Below, in pieces: positions 1 to 10,693 of a stretch of 64,000 nt of DNA. Location of the stretch: positions 1 to 64,000 of the forward strand of contig CALLPE010000037.1 in NCBI GenBank assembly GCA_938015445.1. Direction: 5' to 3'. The notes beneath the pieces were generated by a model that saw nothing but the letters and a program-made list of their open reading frames with translations, was not told where the DNA came from and made no database searches. The DNA comes from an uncultured Pirellulales bacterium (GTDB taxonomy: Bacteria; Planctomycetota; Planctomycetia; Pirellulales; Thermoguttaceae). The stretch's first letter is position 1, and each line of letters starts with the position of its first letter. Both the position numbers and the translations under genes were made by a program.

Positions 1-258
1 AGCTGAACCCATTACTGAGCTTACACATATGGCCTATCAACCTGGTAGTCTTCCAGGGGACTCTCGCTGTAAACAGCTTACGAAACCTAATCTTGGAGAG
101 AGCTTCACGCTTAGATGCTTTCAGCGTTTATCCTTTCCGTAGTTAGCTATCCAGCCGTGCCTCTAGCGCGACAACTGGTACACCAGAGCTACGTCCTTCC
201 AAATCCTCTCGTACTAAAGAAGAACCTCCGCAAGTTTCGTACGCCCACGGCAGATAGG

Positions 259-293
<35 letters not shown>

Positions 294-342
294 ACGTACC
301 ACTTTCATTGGCGAACAGCCAAACCCTTGGGAGCTTCTCCAC

Positions 343-380
<38 letters not shown>

Positions 381-407
381 GCTTCGCCGCTATGGACGCT
401 CGGAAGC

Positions 408-440
<33 letters not shown>

Positions 441-443
441 TGA

Positions 444-482
<39 letters not shown>

Positions 483-513
483 AGACCAACTTTCGTTCCT
501 GCTCGACTGATAG

Positions 514-548
<35 letters not shown>

Positions 549-604
549 GACGCCTGATTGCCAACCAGGCTGAGGGTACCTTTGGACTCCTCCGTTACTG
601 TTTA

Positions 605-646
<42 letters not shown>

Positions 647-888
647 TCCGCCCGGTTTCACGGGGTCGGAGTTAGAACTAAAACATGCCCAGGCTGGTAT
701 TTCAACGGCGGCTCCACCGAGACTGGCGTCCCGGCTTCATAGCCTCCCAGCTATCCTACACAAGACATGTCACAGCCCAATATCAGCCTGCAGTAAAGGT
801 TCACGGGGTCTTTCCGTCTCGCTGCGGGAACGTGGCATCTTCACCACGGCTACAATTTCACCGGGTCACTGGTTGAGACAGTGCTTCT

Positions 889-932
<44 letters not shown>

Positions 933-939
933 CTTCGCT

Positions 940-1687
<748 letters not shown>

Positions 1688-1865
1688 GTCGCCAGCTTCG
1701 CCTTACGGCTAACTGTCTTCCTTAACCTACCGGCACCGGGCAGGCGTCAGTCTCTATACATCCTCTTACGAGTTGGCAGAGACCTGTGTTTTTGATAAAC
1801 AGTCGCAGAAGCCGATTTACTGTGGCCCCCAGGAGCGTACACCCCCAGGGGCACCCCTTATCCCG

Positions 1866-1901
<36 letters not shown>

Positions 1902-1930
1902 TGTTCTCCCGCGCGCCTTAGACTACTCGT

Positions 1931-1964
<34 letters not shown>

Positions 1965-2211
1965 GCGATTTCAACCCTTAGGAGCTTTTCTTGGACGCGC
2001 TTCGGATGACTTCTCGAACGTAAATGCGATCGGTCCCAGTCCTTGGCTTGATGAGGGCGGATTTGCCTATCCCTCGCCTTGGAAAGGTCCACGGACATTT
2101 CTACTCGTACCGCTCACCCTACACGCGCCGTCCCTCCCATCGGTCCACCGCAGCGGCGCAGGAATGTTGACCTGCTACCCATCGTCTACGCCTTTCGGCC
2201 TCGACTAAGGC

Positions 2212-2259
<48 letters not shown>

Positions 2260-3612
2260 TCGGCGGGCAGGATTCTCACCTGCCTTATCGTTACTCATTC
2301 CGGCATAATCACCTGAAGACCCCTCCACCGCTCCTTTCGGTACGGCTCGTGTCTGGTCTTCAGCGCTCTCCTACCACCGCACCGCTTGCGCGGTGCGATC
2401 CGCTGCTTCGGCGTCGGGCTTACTCCCGTTCATTTTCGGCGCAGAACTGCTCGGCCAGTAAGCTGTTACGCACTTTTTAAATGGTGGCTGCTTCTAAGCC
2501 AACATCCTGGCTGTCACAGCAGCTCCACTTCCTTTATGACTAAGCCCGACTTCGGGGCCTTAGCAGGCGGTCAGGGTTGTTTCCCTCTCGACCGCGGAGC
2601 TTATCCCCCGCGGACTGACTCCCGAGATAGTCGCACCGGTATTCGGAGTTTGGTTCAGCAGGGCAGCCTGGAAGGGCCCCCACGCCGATTCAGTATCTCT
2701 ACCCCCGGTGCGTAGTGGCTCGAGGCTAGCCCTAAAGCTATTTCGGAGAGAACGAGCTATCCCTGCGTTTGATTAGACTTTCACTCCTCCCCACAAGTCA
2801 TCCCCTAGGTTTTCAACCCTAGTGGGTTCGGGCCTCCACGCGGTATAACCCGCGATTCACCCTGCTCATGGGTAGTTCACGCAGATTCGCGTCTGCCGCC
2901 GCCGACCTCTGCTGTTGCCAGCAGAAGCGCCCTATTCAGACTCGGTTTCCCTGTGGCTTCGGCCCGGAAGGCCTTAACCATAGCCGACGACGACAACTCG
3001 CCGGATCATTATGCAAAAGGCACGCCGTCACGCAGGGCCGTAAAGCCCACCGCGCTCCGACCGCTTGTAGGCGCATGGTTTCAGGTTCAGTATCCTCCCC
3101 TAACAGGGGTTCTTCCCACCTTTCGGTCGCCCTACTTAGTTCACTATCGGTCGTCAGGGAGTATTTAGCCTTGCGGGATGGTCCCCGCAGATTCAGTCGG
3201 GATTCCACGTGGCCCGACCTACTCAGGTACCCCTCGGGAGGCCGATCAGCTTTCGCGTACGGGACTGTCACCCTCTGTGGTCTGCCTTTCCAGACAGTTC
3301 TGCTAGCCGTCGGCTTGGTAACTCCCATGTGAGAGGCCCTACAACCCCGCCAGGGAAACCCCAGCGGTTTGGGCTGTTTCCTTTTCGCTCGCCGCTACTG
3401 GGGAAATCGAGTTTTCTTTCTTTTCCTGCGGTTACTAAGATGTTTCAGTTCACCGCGTTCGCCGCGCCGCGCCTATGGATTCAGCGCGGGCTAATTCGGG
3501 GATCCCGGGATCAACGCTTGTTTGACAGCTCCTCCGGGCTTATCGCAGTCTTCCACGCCCTTCATCGCCTCCTGACGCCTAGGCATCCCCCATGCGCCCT
3601 TAGTAGCTTGGC

Positions 3613-4165
3613 CACATGAATCCAACGCTCCCGGTTTGCCCGGTTGCTATGGCCCATGTGCCGCTACCAGGCCCGCATCGCTTGTCGACAAACTGTCGCT
3701 GTGAACGCCTCCCGCCAGGCCTCGCACGCCGCCAAACAGCCCTAACCGAACCGCCGGCAACGCCGACCAGACAGAAGACATCCGATGCGAGGCCAAAGTA
3801 ACGATGACTCGCTCTAAGCGCCTCGGGAACCAGGTGTAATCGGCTACCCCTTTGGCAGGGGTACACCAACTCACGTGGTTCACACTGTAGATGCCACTGA
3901 TACCACAACCGAATTGTCAAAGACCATCACGGGCTCGGGCCGCGGACTTCCGCCCGCGACTTGCCCCGCGCCGCAATCGACGGGGGATACGCTTCGGACT
4001 GCGAAGCCTATCCCTCGTTGATCGCTTCGGCCAGCTTTTGGCCCGGAACCCTTAATACTAGCAAATCGTTTGGCCCGTGGCAATAGGCCCCCCGAACTTT
4101 ATTTTACGGTGCCTACCGCCGGCCGGTTCGCGCGCAACAATCCACGCCCGCCTTGCAAAAGGCGC
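3613..4165 (-). other. 23S leader region, no gene recognised
   Basis: About 550 nt between the predicted transcription start and the 23S 5' end. I find no 16S 3' end, tRNA-Ile or tRNA-Ala, and no credible protein. It probably forms the processing stem and antitermination leader of a free-standing 23S(-5S) transcript. Continuing upstream, 4200-4516 also holds no supported gene. Confidence 0.5.
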
Positions 4166-4171
4166 ATTAGT

Positions 4172-4199
4172 ATTATATCGGCTACGCGAGCCATGACAA
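4172..4199 (-). promoter_or_regulatory. Predicted rRNA promoter
   Basis: On the minus strand TTGTCA (4199-4194), a 16-nt spacer and a perfect TATAAT (4177-4172). A-tract-rich sequence lies directly upstream (4201-4230), resembling an UP element. Transcription would start near 4165 and run into the 23S gene about 550 nt away. Confidence 0.7.
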
Positions 4200-4516
4200 G
4201 CAAGGTCATGACAAAAAACCAAAAACCTTCCGTAAGTGCAATCTAGCAAAGACCGTAGGCGATCCTAATCGAGCTCCTACAGCAGCAAATCAAAGGCAAA
4301 AAGTCGCGTGTGAGGCACGACTGGCTTGCCCAGCCGGGCGTCTGCCTGGCCGGTGTCGGGCTACGACTCGAACCATCGCAGCATTGCCAAACATGCCCGC
4401 AGTTCCACCCACATGGCCAATCCAGTAATAGCCTCCCACATCAATATGCGCAAAGGGTTGGACTACCAGCTTTTCCCGGCCCAGAGTGCCCAATAAGCGC
4501 GTTTTGGCAAGCACTG

Positions 4517-5365
4517 TTAGTTTTCGGACGAATCGGCTTTTTTGGCTGGCTGCCGGTTATTAAGCAGGTCCAGTACTTCGTCGAAAACCAGAGGGTTGGC
4601 GGCCACCGCTTCGCCTGAGTAGATCGTCGGTCGTCCTTGCCAATCGGCGAACCGTCCGCCCGCCTCTTCGATGATCGGCACCAACGCGGCCAAATCCCAT
4701 ACAGCAGCTATAGGGTCTACCATCACCTCGGCCCGGCCGGTGGCCACCAGCATATATCCGTAGCAATCGCCCCAGGAGCGGCTCAGGCGGCTAGCGGCTT
4801 GAAGGCGTTCGTATGCATCGCCACGGCCGGTGCGGTAGAAGTTCGCCACCTCGCTGGTCAAGAACAGTCCGTTGCTGAGCGGATGGGTTTGAGACACCCG
4901 AGCTGGTCGCGGTGGGGCATCGCCCTGCTGATACCAAGCCCCGTTGCCTTTAGCAGCGTATACAGTCTCCCGCAGTGCAGGGACGTGAATCACGCCAATG
5001 ACCGACTGGCCCTGGTACTCCACGCCAATCATCGTCCCGTACAGCGGCACACCGTGGATGAAGGACTTGGTACCGTCGATCGGGTCGAGTATCCACGTAT
5101 AGCCGCTGGTACCGGGCTGCTGGGGGAACTCCTCGCCGATGATAGCGTCGTGGGGATATGCTCCGCAGATGCACTGCCGTAGGTGTTGTTCCGCCTGGCG
5201 GTCGGCGACGGTGACGGGCGAATCGTCGGCCTTGCGTTCTACAGCCAGCGTCTCCCGTCCGAAGTATTGCAGCGTGATCAGCCCGGCCTGCTGGATCGCC
5301 TCCAAAGCCAGCGTCAGGCGGCCCTCCAAACTGTCGCCGAAACGGGCATCAACCGGTGTATTCAT
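4517..5365 (-). CDS. hisN: Inositol-monophosphatase-family phosphatase, probably histidinol-phosphatase
   Basis: A 282-residue soluble enzyme of the Mg-dependent IMPase fold. Metal-site motifs are intact: GEE at residues 77-79, DPIDGTKSF at 94-102 and WDLAAL at 223-228. Within the family the sequence style matches HisN-type histidinol-phosphatases, which remove phosphate from L-histidinol phosphate, the penultimate step of histidine synthesis; hisG and hisI lie elsewhere in this window. Inositol-1-phosphatase or CysQ activity cannot be excluded. It is the last gene of a probable dksA-lspA-hisN unit, 98 bp after lspA. The ATG lies inside a duplicated segment (5353-5456), so a second copy of the start region exists just upstream, but it runs into a stop after 17 codons. 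Confidence 0.8.
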   Translation of the reverse strand: MNTPVDARFGDSLEGRLTLALEAIQQAGLITLQYFGRETLAVERKADDSPVTVADRQAEQHLRQCICGAYPHDAIIGEEFPQQPGTSGYTWILDPIDGTKSFIHGVPLYGTMIGVEYQGQSVIGVIHVPALRETVYAAKGNGAWYQQGDAPPRPARVSQTHPLSNGLFLTSEVANFYRTGRGDAYERLQAASRLSRSWGDCYGYMLVATGRAEVMVDPIAAVWDLAALVPIIEEAGGRFADWQGRPTIYSGEAVAANPLVFDEVLDLLNNRQPAKKADSSEN

Positions 5366-5456
5366 GCGGTGTTTGCTTCAGGGAGCAGGGAATGTACCCG
5401 ACGAGGTATTTCGGACCGCCGGTGTATTCATGCGGTGTTTGCTTCAGGGAGCAGGG
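5353..5456 (-). repeat. Tandem duplication covering the hisN start codon
   Basis: A 38-bp block is identical at 5353-5390 and 5419-5456, period 66 bp. Each copy carries, on the minus strand, the upstream region plus ATGAATACACCGG of hisN. Only the copy at 5365 opens into the gene; the other gives a short dead-end frame. Confidence 0.95.
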
Positions 5457-5463
5457 TTCACGT

Positions 5464-6045
5464 TTATTGTTCGGGCTGTTGCGCCGATGGAGCGGGGGTT
5501 GTGGTCTGGGCTGGCTGCTGTCGGCTGGTCACCCAAAACGCGTGTATTATCATCAGCCCCGCCCCGCACACTAGCAAGCTGTCGGCGATGTTGAAGTTTG
5601 GCCAGCGGTAGGGGCCGATCATCACCAGTATCCAGTCGCGGACTTGGGTCGCCGGCTGGCCGGCAGGGTCATGGCCTTCCAGCAGCACTGGCAGTCCCAG
5701 CCGGTCGTACAAGTTTCCGCAGATGCCGGCGGTGATAAGCGCCAGGGCGATGGTAGAAAACCAGTCGCTTGCCCCGTCCCTGAAAAGAAGCCAGTAACCG
5801 ATCGCTCCCAGGGCAACAATGGCTACAGCCACCAGCAGTGGGCCTAAACCAGCACCCAGCCCGAACAAGGCGCCGGGATTCAGACTCGTCTGAAAACCGA
5901 TGACGTCCTGCCACACCCACCAAATCGGCCCGCCTGGCATCCCCAGTCTGTTGAAAATCCAGGACTTCGTCAGCAGGTCCAAACCGCATCCTGTAGCAGC
6001 TAGTACGAAGAACGCCGCGTAACGAGTCCACAGGGGCGCCTGCAT
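5464..6045 (-). CDS. lspA: Lipoprotein signal peptidase (signal peptidase II)
   Basis: A 193-residue inner-membrane aspartyl protease that cleaves signal peptides of prolipoproteins after lipidation. Four hydrophobic segments are visible. Family motifs are present: SLNPGALFG at residues 54-62, GNLYDRL at 110-116 with catalytic Asp114, and NFNIADS at 150-156 with catalytic Asp155. The C-terminal 20 residues are Gln/Pro/Thr-rich and probably cytoplasmic. It lies between the DksA-like gene (104 bp upstream) and hisN (98 bp downstream) on the same strand. The DUF11 protein at 8240 is a plausible substrate. Confidence 0.96.
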   Translation of the reverse strand: MQAPLWTRYAAFFVLAATGCGLDLLTKSWIFNRLGMPGGPIWWVWQDVIGFQTSLNPGALFGLGAGLGPLLVAVAIVALGAIGYWLLFRDGASDWFSTIALALITAGICGNLYDRLGLPVLLEGHDPAGQPATQVRDWILVMIGPYRWPNFNIADSLLVCGAGLMIIHAFWVTSRQQPAQTTTPAPSAQQPEQ

Positions 6046-6149
6046 GGCCTTTCCTTGGGCGGTAAAAGCCCGATCAGTCCTTGACCGTCGATCGCCTGCG
6101 TTCCGCCCGGTAACTTCTTCCCCAGGCGAGCGTCAATCTTATGTTCCGC

Positions 6150-6518
6150 TTATTTTTCCAGCTCCGCGGCGCATTTTACACACAAGGTAGCGTAGGGGAT
6201 GGCATTCAGTCGAGCCTTGGGAATCTTTGCGCCGCATTCCTCGCACTGGCCGTAGGTGCCCTCTTCGATTCGCTCCAGGGCCAGATCGATCTTGGCCAAC
6301 GTCGCTCCTTCGGTTTCCATCAGGCTGAGGGTGAACTCCTGCTCGTAATTATCGCTGCCCAGGTCGGCCATGTGGATCGGCATACGGGAAATGTCGCCGT
6401 TGGCTTCAGCCCGGTTCTTCTTCAGTGCGGTTTCGGCCATTTGGCTTACGTCGCCGCGCAAACGAGCGCGAAGCTCCAACAATCGTTCCCTGTAAGCCTT
6501 CAGGTCAGCCTTGTTCAT
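6150..6518 (-). CDS. DksA/TraR-family zinc-finger transcription factor
   Basis: A 122-residue protein with an N-terminal coiled-coil region, an acidic turn (ADLGSDNYEQE, residues 51-61) and a C-terminal C4 zinc finger (Cys92, Cys95, Cys113, Cys116). Such proteins enter the RNA polymerase secondary channel and tune promoter opening, classically with ppGpp. The frame extends upstream to 6635, but ATG 6518 is chosen because GGGAGAG lies 9 nt before it and the extra residues do not match the family. It is first in a dksA-lspA-hisN unit, with a strong promoter at 6580-6608. It is divergent from greA, another secondary-channel factor. Confidence 0.9.
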   Translation of the reverse strand: MNKADLKAYRERLLELRARLRGDVSQMAETALKKNRAEANGDISRMPIHMADLGSDNYEQEFTLSLMETEGATLAKIDLALERIEEGTYGQCEECGAKIPKARLNAIPYATLCVKCAAELEK

Positions 6519-6579
6519 CGATGACTCTCCCAGCGACAGTTGACCGGCTTGGTCGGGTTCGCATTCCCACAGACTGCTT

Positions 6580-6608
6580 ATTTTAGACGGCCGACCAACG
6601 ACTGTCAA
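6580..6608 (-). promoter_or_regulatory. Predicted promoter of the dksA-lspA-hisN unit
   Basis: Minus strand: perfect TTGACA (6608-6603), 17-nt spacer, TAAAAT (6585-6580). Transcription should start near 6573, giving a 5' leader of about 55 nt before the DksA-like ATG. Confidence 0.75.
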
Positions 6609-6845
6609 ACGCCCACGCACAGCCGCATATCGCATGCCGCCATCGCATTTAGGTCTTTACCCAAGACGGCTTTTTTGCGATTATTTAGTGGATAAGTTGG
6701 GTCCTGATTCGCACATCGATCACTCCGCAGCGCCATGCTGTTGTGTCGCTTATGGTGAGCAGGTTACCGTGCCAACTTATCGTGTGAATCTACTGGATCT
6801 GCGTGCCAGCTTGTCTTGCTAGTGTGTAGTGTTGAGATAAGTGCC

Positions 6846-7325
6846 ATGACCGACCGCATTCCGATGACGCGAGCCGGATACGATAAGATCAAGGCCGAAC
6901 TGGACTATCTGGACCAGGTAGAACTGCCAAAGGTGTTGGAACGCATCGCTAAAGCGCGCGCCGAAGGCGACCTGAGTGAAAATGCAGAGTTTCAGTACGC
7001 GCAAGACACGCGGCGGTTGTTGGAGGCCAAGATCAATGCCCTGAAGGACAAGCTGGCCCGCGCGATTTTGGTAGACCCCAACCGAATGCCCAAAGACGAG
7101 GTGGGCTTCGGTGTGACGGTCGTGGTGAAAGACCTCGACTTGGGCGAAGTGGAGGAGTTTACGCTCGTCGGGGCGGGCGAAGAAGACTACGAGGCGGGAA
7201 AAATCCTTTGCACCAGTCCCTTGGCGCAGGGATTGATTGGTAAGCGCGTCGGCGACCGGGCAGAAATCAAAGTGCCGCAAGGAATGTTGCGTTTTGAGAT
7301 TTTGGAAATACGTGCTCAGCAATAG
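6846..7325 (+). CDS. greA: Transcription elongation factor GreA
   Basis: A 159-residue protein of normal GreA length. The N-terminal coiled coil carries the tip motif GDLSENAEFQYAQD near residues 41-54, whose acidic residues help RNA polymerase cleave backtracked RNA. The C-terminal FKBP-like domain ends in RFEILEIRAQQ. ATG 6846 is chosen over the upstream in-frame codon at 6816, because MTDRIPMTRAG is the usual GreA start. Ribosome-site match (GAGATAAG) is modest. The gene is monocistronic, divergent from the DksA-like factor. Confidence 0.97.
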   Translation: MTDRIPMTRAGYDKIKAELDYLDQVELPKVLERIAKARAEGDLSENAEFQYAQDTRRLLEAKINALKDKLARAILVDPNRMPKDEVGFGVTVVVKDLDLGEVEEFTLVGAGEEDYEAGKILCTSPLAQGLIGKRVGDRAEIKVPQGMLRFEILEIRAQQ

Positions 7326-7728
7326 CACTACCAAGGCGAAGCCCCGATAAGACACTGCGATTTGATACAGGCGGGCCGGCCGCAGCTCGACCCCGAGTTT
7401 GCCCACTGTTGAAAGCCAAGCTGCGCTGTTGTAAGCCGAGGCTGCGACCGAAAGCAACGCGGCGCCGGTCCGAGGGCCGCGGCCGCTTGGTCGCTCGCCG
7501 GCATCGACACTATGGACTATGGCAGCATCGAAACTACGGCCTGGACAGTGAGCTCGCCACTGGCGGCGGGATGCACCGCCTGGCTTGACTTCGAGTAGCG
7601 CGATCATGGAAGGTTGATGCTTGCACCTGCCTGTCAATAAGGACGGCGCACCGACCGTTTGACTTTTTTGTGTAATTGAATTGCTCCAATTGTTTGTGTA
7701 ATTGAATTGCTCCACTGGGCGAACCAAC
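7326..7728. other. Spacer with a 21-bp direct repeat
   Basis: Nothing coding is supported here. A 21-bp sequence (TTGTGTAATTGAATTGCTCC plus A) occurs at 7668-7688 and 7694-7714, period 26 bp, directly upstream of the ribbon-helix-helix gene. These AT-rich repeats could be its own operator; that is inference. Long open frames on the minus strand are shadows of greA. Confidence 0.6.
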
Positions 7729-7929
7729 ATGTCCGAGGAGTTGCAAAAAACCGCCAGCGGCAAGGTGAGCCTGACGTTGCAATTGCCTCCTTCACTCGCC
7801 GAACGCTTAGAAGCCGCGGCAAAGGCTCAAAATCGCTCGCCGGCATCGTATGTGGTGGACCTGCTCGAACGAACGCTGCCCCGGTTGCCTTCCGGCGGGC
7901 AACCACAACGGAAAATTCCTTATGCTTGA
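7729..7929 (+). CDS. Small ribbon-helix-helix-like protein
   Basis: A 66-residue protein. Residues 12-46 read as a beta strand (VSLTLQLP) followed by two helices (SLAERLEAAAKAQN and SPASYVVDLLERTL), the pattern of Arc/CopG-type DNA-binding domains, often antitoxins. No toxin partner follows, so an orphan regulator is more likely. ATG 7729 is taken because an upstream TTG at 7702 would start inside the direct repeat. The 21-bp repeats just upstream are candidate binding sites. The fold assignment is inferred from pattern only. Confidence 0.65.
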   Translation: MSEELQKTASGKVSLTLQLPPSLAERLEAAAKAQNRSPASYVVDLLERTLPRLPSGGQPQRKIPYA

Positions 7930-8239
7930 AGCAACCGGCAGCGATGTGCCGGGCCGAGCATAGCGCGTGGCGGCCGGGCGGGGTGTGGCAGCAGGGTGCC
8001 TGGTGGCGGCTGCGGCGGACAGTGGCGGGCAGCGAGGACTGGCACGGTTGGTGGGTCGGAATCGCCGCCTCAGTTATGCCGGGCTATGCCCACTTTGGTG
8101 CTGACAACGCCTTGTTTAAAATCGGCAACAATAACGGTTTGAAAAAAGCCACCTGCGGCGCTGCGTTGTGCTAGTCTTTCTGTAGGAGCAAGTTGGACAG
8201 GTTGGCCATGCTTTTTCTTCCCCGGCCAGGGGGTTGCCC
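7930..8239. other. Spacer, no gene seen
   Basis: About 310 bp between the ribbon-helix-helix gene and the DUF11 protein. An AGGGGG ribosome site at 8228-8233 belongs to the latter. I see no RNA gene or repeat. Confidence 0.4.
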
Positions 8240-10693
8240 ATGTGGCTTTCATGGAAGACAGGCCGACGTGTCGGATCGAGTCAACGGATCGGCGTTCAAC
8301 CGTCGAGCGTTTCCCTTGGCTCCGAAGCGGGCGGCATGGCTGCGCGCCGCCATCTGACTTGGCCGGCTGCGTCCGACATTGTTCAGGCGATGGCCATTGG
8401 CTTGGCCATGATGGCATTGCTGGTGGCCGTGGTCGGCTGCGCGCAGGGCACCATGCCGCGGATCGACCCCAGCGGCGAGCGGATCTTCGCCCGCGAAGAG
8501 CCCCCAGGCGCACCGCCCCCGGGGTATCGGTATGAACCGGGCGGCCGGCTTCCCTGGGATGATGTGGCCGTCACGCTTTCGCCGCAAGTGAGCATGGCCC
8601 CGGTGGGAAAGGAAGTGGTTCTGGTGGCCGGGGTCGTCGGCCCAGAAGGCTACTTCATGACCAACCGTCGGCTGGAATGGTCGCTGTCGCAAGGCAGCGT
8701 GGGGCATTTCGTCGACGTGGGTGGGGCTGGCCTTGGCGACATGCTGCTGGGCGACTTCAACTTCCCTCGAAAACTCAACAGCACCAGGGCCGTCGGCAGC
8801 ACGTCGCGGCGCTACATCTACATGAACCGGGGGACGCCCGATCGGTCCGACGACGTGGTGGTCAAGGCGGGTCAGGGTTGGGCAACGGTAACCTCGCCGG
8901 TCGAAGGCGCAAGTTACGTGACGGTCTTCGCGCCGGACGTCTATCCCTGGGACGCCCGAACACAATCGGCGGTGATCTACTGGGTAGACGCCCAGTGGCG
9001 ATTTCCTCCTCCGGCCATCGCTGCGGTGGGAGCGCGACATACGCTCGGTACAACCGTGGTCCGCCAAAGCGATCAGTCGCCTTGTGCCGGTTGGCTGGTG
9101 CGCTATACCATCACCGACGGCCCGGCCGCCGGCTTCTTGCCCGACGGCAATGCGACCATCGACGTGCTGACAGATGCGTCTGGTCAAGCGCGGGCGGAGA
9201 TATTCCAGAAGCACCCTGCGGCGGGGGTCAATCGGATTTGGGTGCAAGTCATCAGACAGATGGGCCCCCCGGGCGGCGAAGGCCGACAGCTTGTCGTCGG
9301 CAGCGGGATGACCACCGTAACCTGGGCGCCGGGCGCGGTCGGGCAGCCGCTCACCACCGGGCCAGCGGTTCCAAGCGGACCAACTCCGCCGGTCACTCCC
9401 GGCACCCCGGTCACTGCCCCCGTGGCTCGGCTAGATGTGAAGCTGACAGGACCGACGCAGGTCAACGTGGGCAGCAAAGCGACGTTTCGCGCCACGGTGA
9501 CCAATCGTGGCACGGCCACGGCGCGGAACCTGATCATCCGCGACCGGTTCGACCCCGGACTGGAACACGAGCAAGCTACGGGCCTTATCGAGCGCAGCCT
9601 GGGCGACCTGTCTGCCGGACAAGCGCGGGTGATCGAAATCACCTTCCGCGCGGTCAAAGCAGGCAAGCTGTGCCACATCGTCGAGGTGACCGGGGAGGGT
9701 GGTTTACGGGCGACCGATCAAGCCTGTGTAACTGCCGTGGCTGCCGCCGCTCCGGGAAGCACCTATCCGTCCCCTGCCACGCAGTTTCCTGGCAAGAGCG
9801 AAGGGCCAACACCTGGGCAAACACCCACTGCGCCGGGAACGGCCAAGCCTGCACTGAGTGTTACCGTCAGCGTGCGCAAGATCGCTCCGCACGGCCAGCC
9901 GGCCACTCGGCAGGAACGGCCCGACAGCCTGGAACGCCGCCGCGGCGAGCAGTTCAGCGTGGGCGATTGGGCGGCCTTCTACATCGAGGTGACCAACAGC
10001 GGCACGCAAACGCTTTCCAATGTCACCGTGACGGCCGACCACGACCCGCCGCTGTCGCCCGAATTGGCCACCGAGGGCAACAAGAGAATCGGCAACAGCC
10101 TGACGTGGCTGATCAGTTCGATTCCACCAGGCCGGACGTACGCTTTGGAATCGCACTGTGAGTGCAAAAGCGTGTCGGCACGGGCCTGTTTGCGCGTCAG
10201 AGCTAAGGCGGCCATTGGCCCGCAGGCCGAAGCCGAAACGTGCGTGCAAATAGCACCTTCCACCGGAACTGCCATCGGACCAAAACTGCCCGGCGATGTA
10301 ACCGTCGCGCCACCGCTGGAAGTGGTGATCAGCGATTTGTTCGATCCGATCGCCATGGGCGAAAGGCAAACTTACGTGATAACCGTCACCAACTTGGGAC
10401 AGGTTTCCGATCGCCAAGTGCGGTTGACGGTTACCTTGCCCCCCCAGATGACCCTGGAAAAGCTGGGTACTGGCGGCCCGCCTAATGTGGAGGTGGAAGC
10501 AGCCGCAGGGCAGACGGTCCGCTTTAGCCCATTGGCGGAGCTGCGCCCAGGCAAACAGAACAAGGCGGAATATCGGGTACGAGCCTGGGCCAGGCAGCCC
10601 GGCAAGGCAGTCGCCCGCGCCGAAGTAACCAGCCTGAATAATCCACTGCCCAAAACCGACCAGGCAGAGACCACGATTGTCACGTCGCCGTAG
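8240..10693 (+). CDS. DUF11-repeat cell-surface lipoprotein
   Basis: About 817 residues, predicted lipoprotein: a hydrophobic stretch ends in LLVAVVGC, giving lipidated Cys67. Three or more Ig-like conserved-repeat (DUF11/CARDB) domains follow, each with a VTNxGxxxxxN signature: near residues 390-500 (VTNRGTATARNL), 580-670 (VTNSGTQTLSNV) and 700-810 (VTNLGQVSDRQV), joined by Pro/Thr-rich linkers. Such proteins are common in Planctomycetes envelopes, with unknown function. ATG 8240 has a good AGGGGG site; ATG 8336 would leave a more typical 35-residue signal peptide, so the start is uncertain. It is a likely substrate of LspA. Confidence 0.85.
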   Translation: MWLSWKTGRRVGSSQRIGVQPSSVSLGSEAGGMAARRHLTWPAASDIVQAMAIGLAMMALLVAVVGCAQGTMPRIDPSGERIFAREEPPGAPPPGYRYEPGGRLPWDDVAVTLSPQVSMAPVGKEVVLVAGVVGPEGYFMTNRRLEWSLSQGSVGHFVDVGGAGLGDMLLGDFNFPRKLNSTRAVGSTSRRYIYMNRGTPDRSDDVVVKAGQGWATVTSPVEGASYVTVFAPDVYPWDARTQSAVIYWVDAQWRFPPPAIAAVGARHTLGTTVVRQSDQSPCAGWLVRYTITDGPAAGFLPDGNATIDVLTDASGQARAEIFQKHPAAGVNRIWVQVIRQMGPPGGEGRQLVVGSGMTTVTWAPGAVGQPLTTGPAVPSGPTPPVTPGTPVTAPVARLDVKLTGPTQVNVGSKATFRATVTNRGTATARNLIIRDRFDPGLEHEQATGLIERSLGDLSAGQARVIEITFRAVKAGKLCHIVEVTGEGGLRATDQACVTAVAAAAPGSTYPSPATQFPGKSEGPTPGQTPTAPGTAKPALSVTVSVRKIAPHGQPATRQERPDSLERRRGEQFSVGDWAAFYIEVTNSGTQTLSNVTVTADHDPPLSPELATEGNKRIGNSLTWLISSIPPGRTYALESHCECKSVSARACLRVRAKAAIGPQAEAETCVQIAPSTGTAIGPKLPGDVTVAPPLEVVISDLFDPIAMGERQTYVITVTNLGQVSDRQVRLTVTLPPQMTLEKLGTGGPPNVEVEAAAGQTVRFSPLAELRPGKQNKAEYRVRAWARQPGKAVARAEVTSLNNPLPKTDQAETTIVTSP

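Noticed and set aside
3880-3920. TTGACA on the minus strand as the 23S promoter
   Set aside because: No -10 hexamer at a usable distance; the element at 4172-4199 is much better.
4340-4400. GGTTCGAGTC-like sequence on the minus strand suggesting a tRNA T-arm
   Set aside because: The flanking bases do not form the T-stem or any acceptor or anticodon stem.
6819-7763. 314-residue frame opposite greA
   Set aside because: Antisense shadow of greA with no protein-like pattern or ribosome site.
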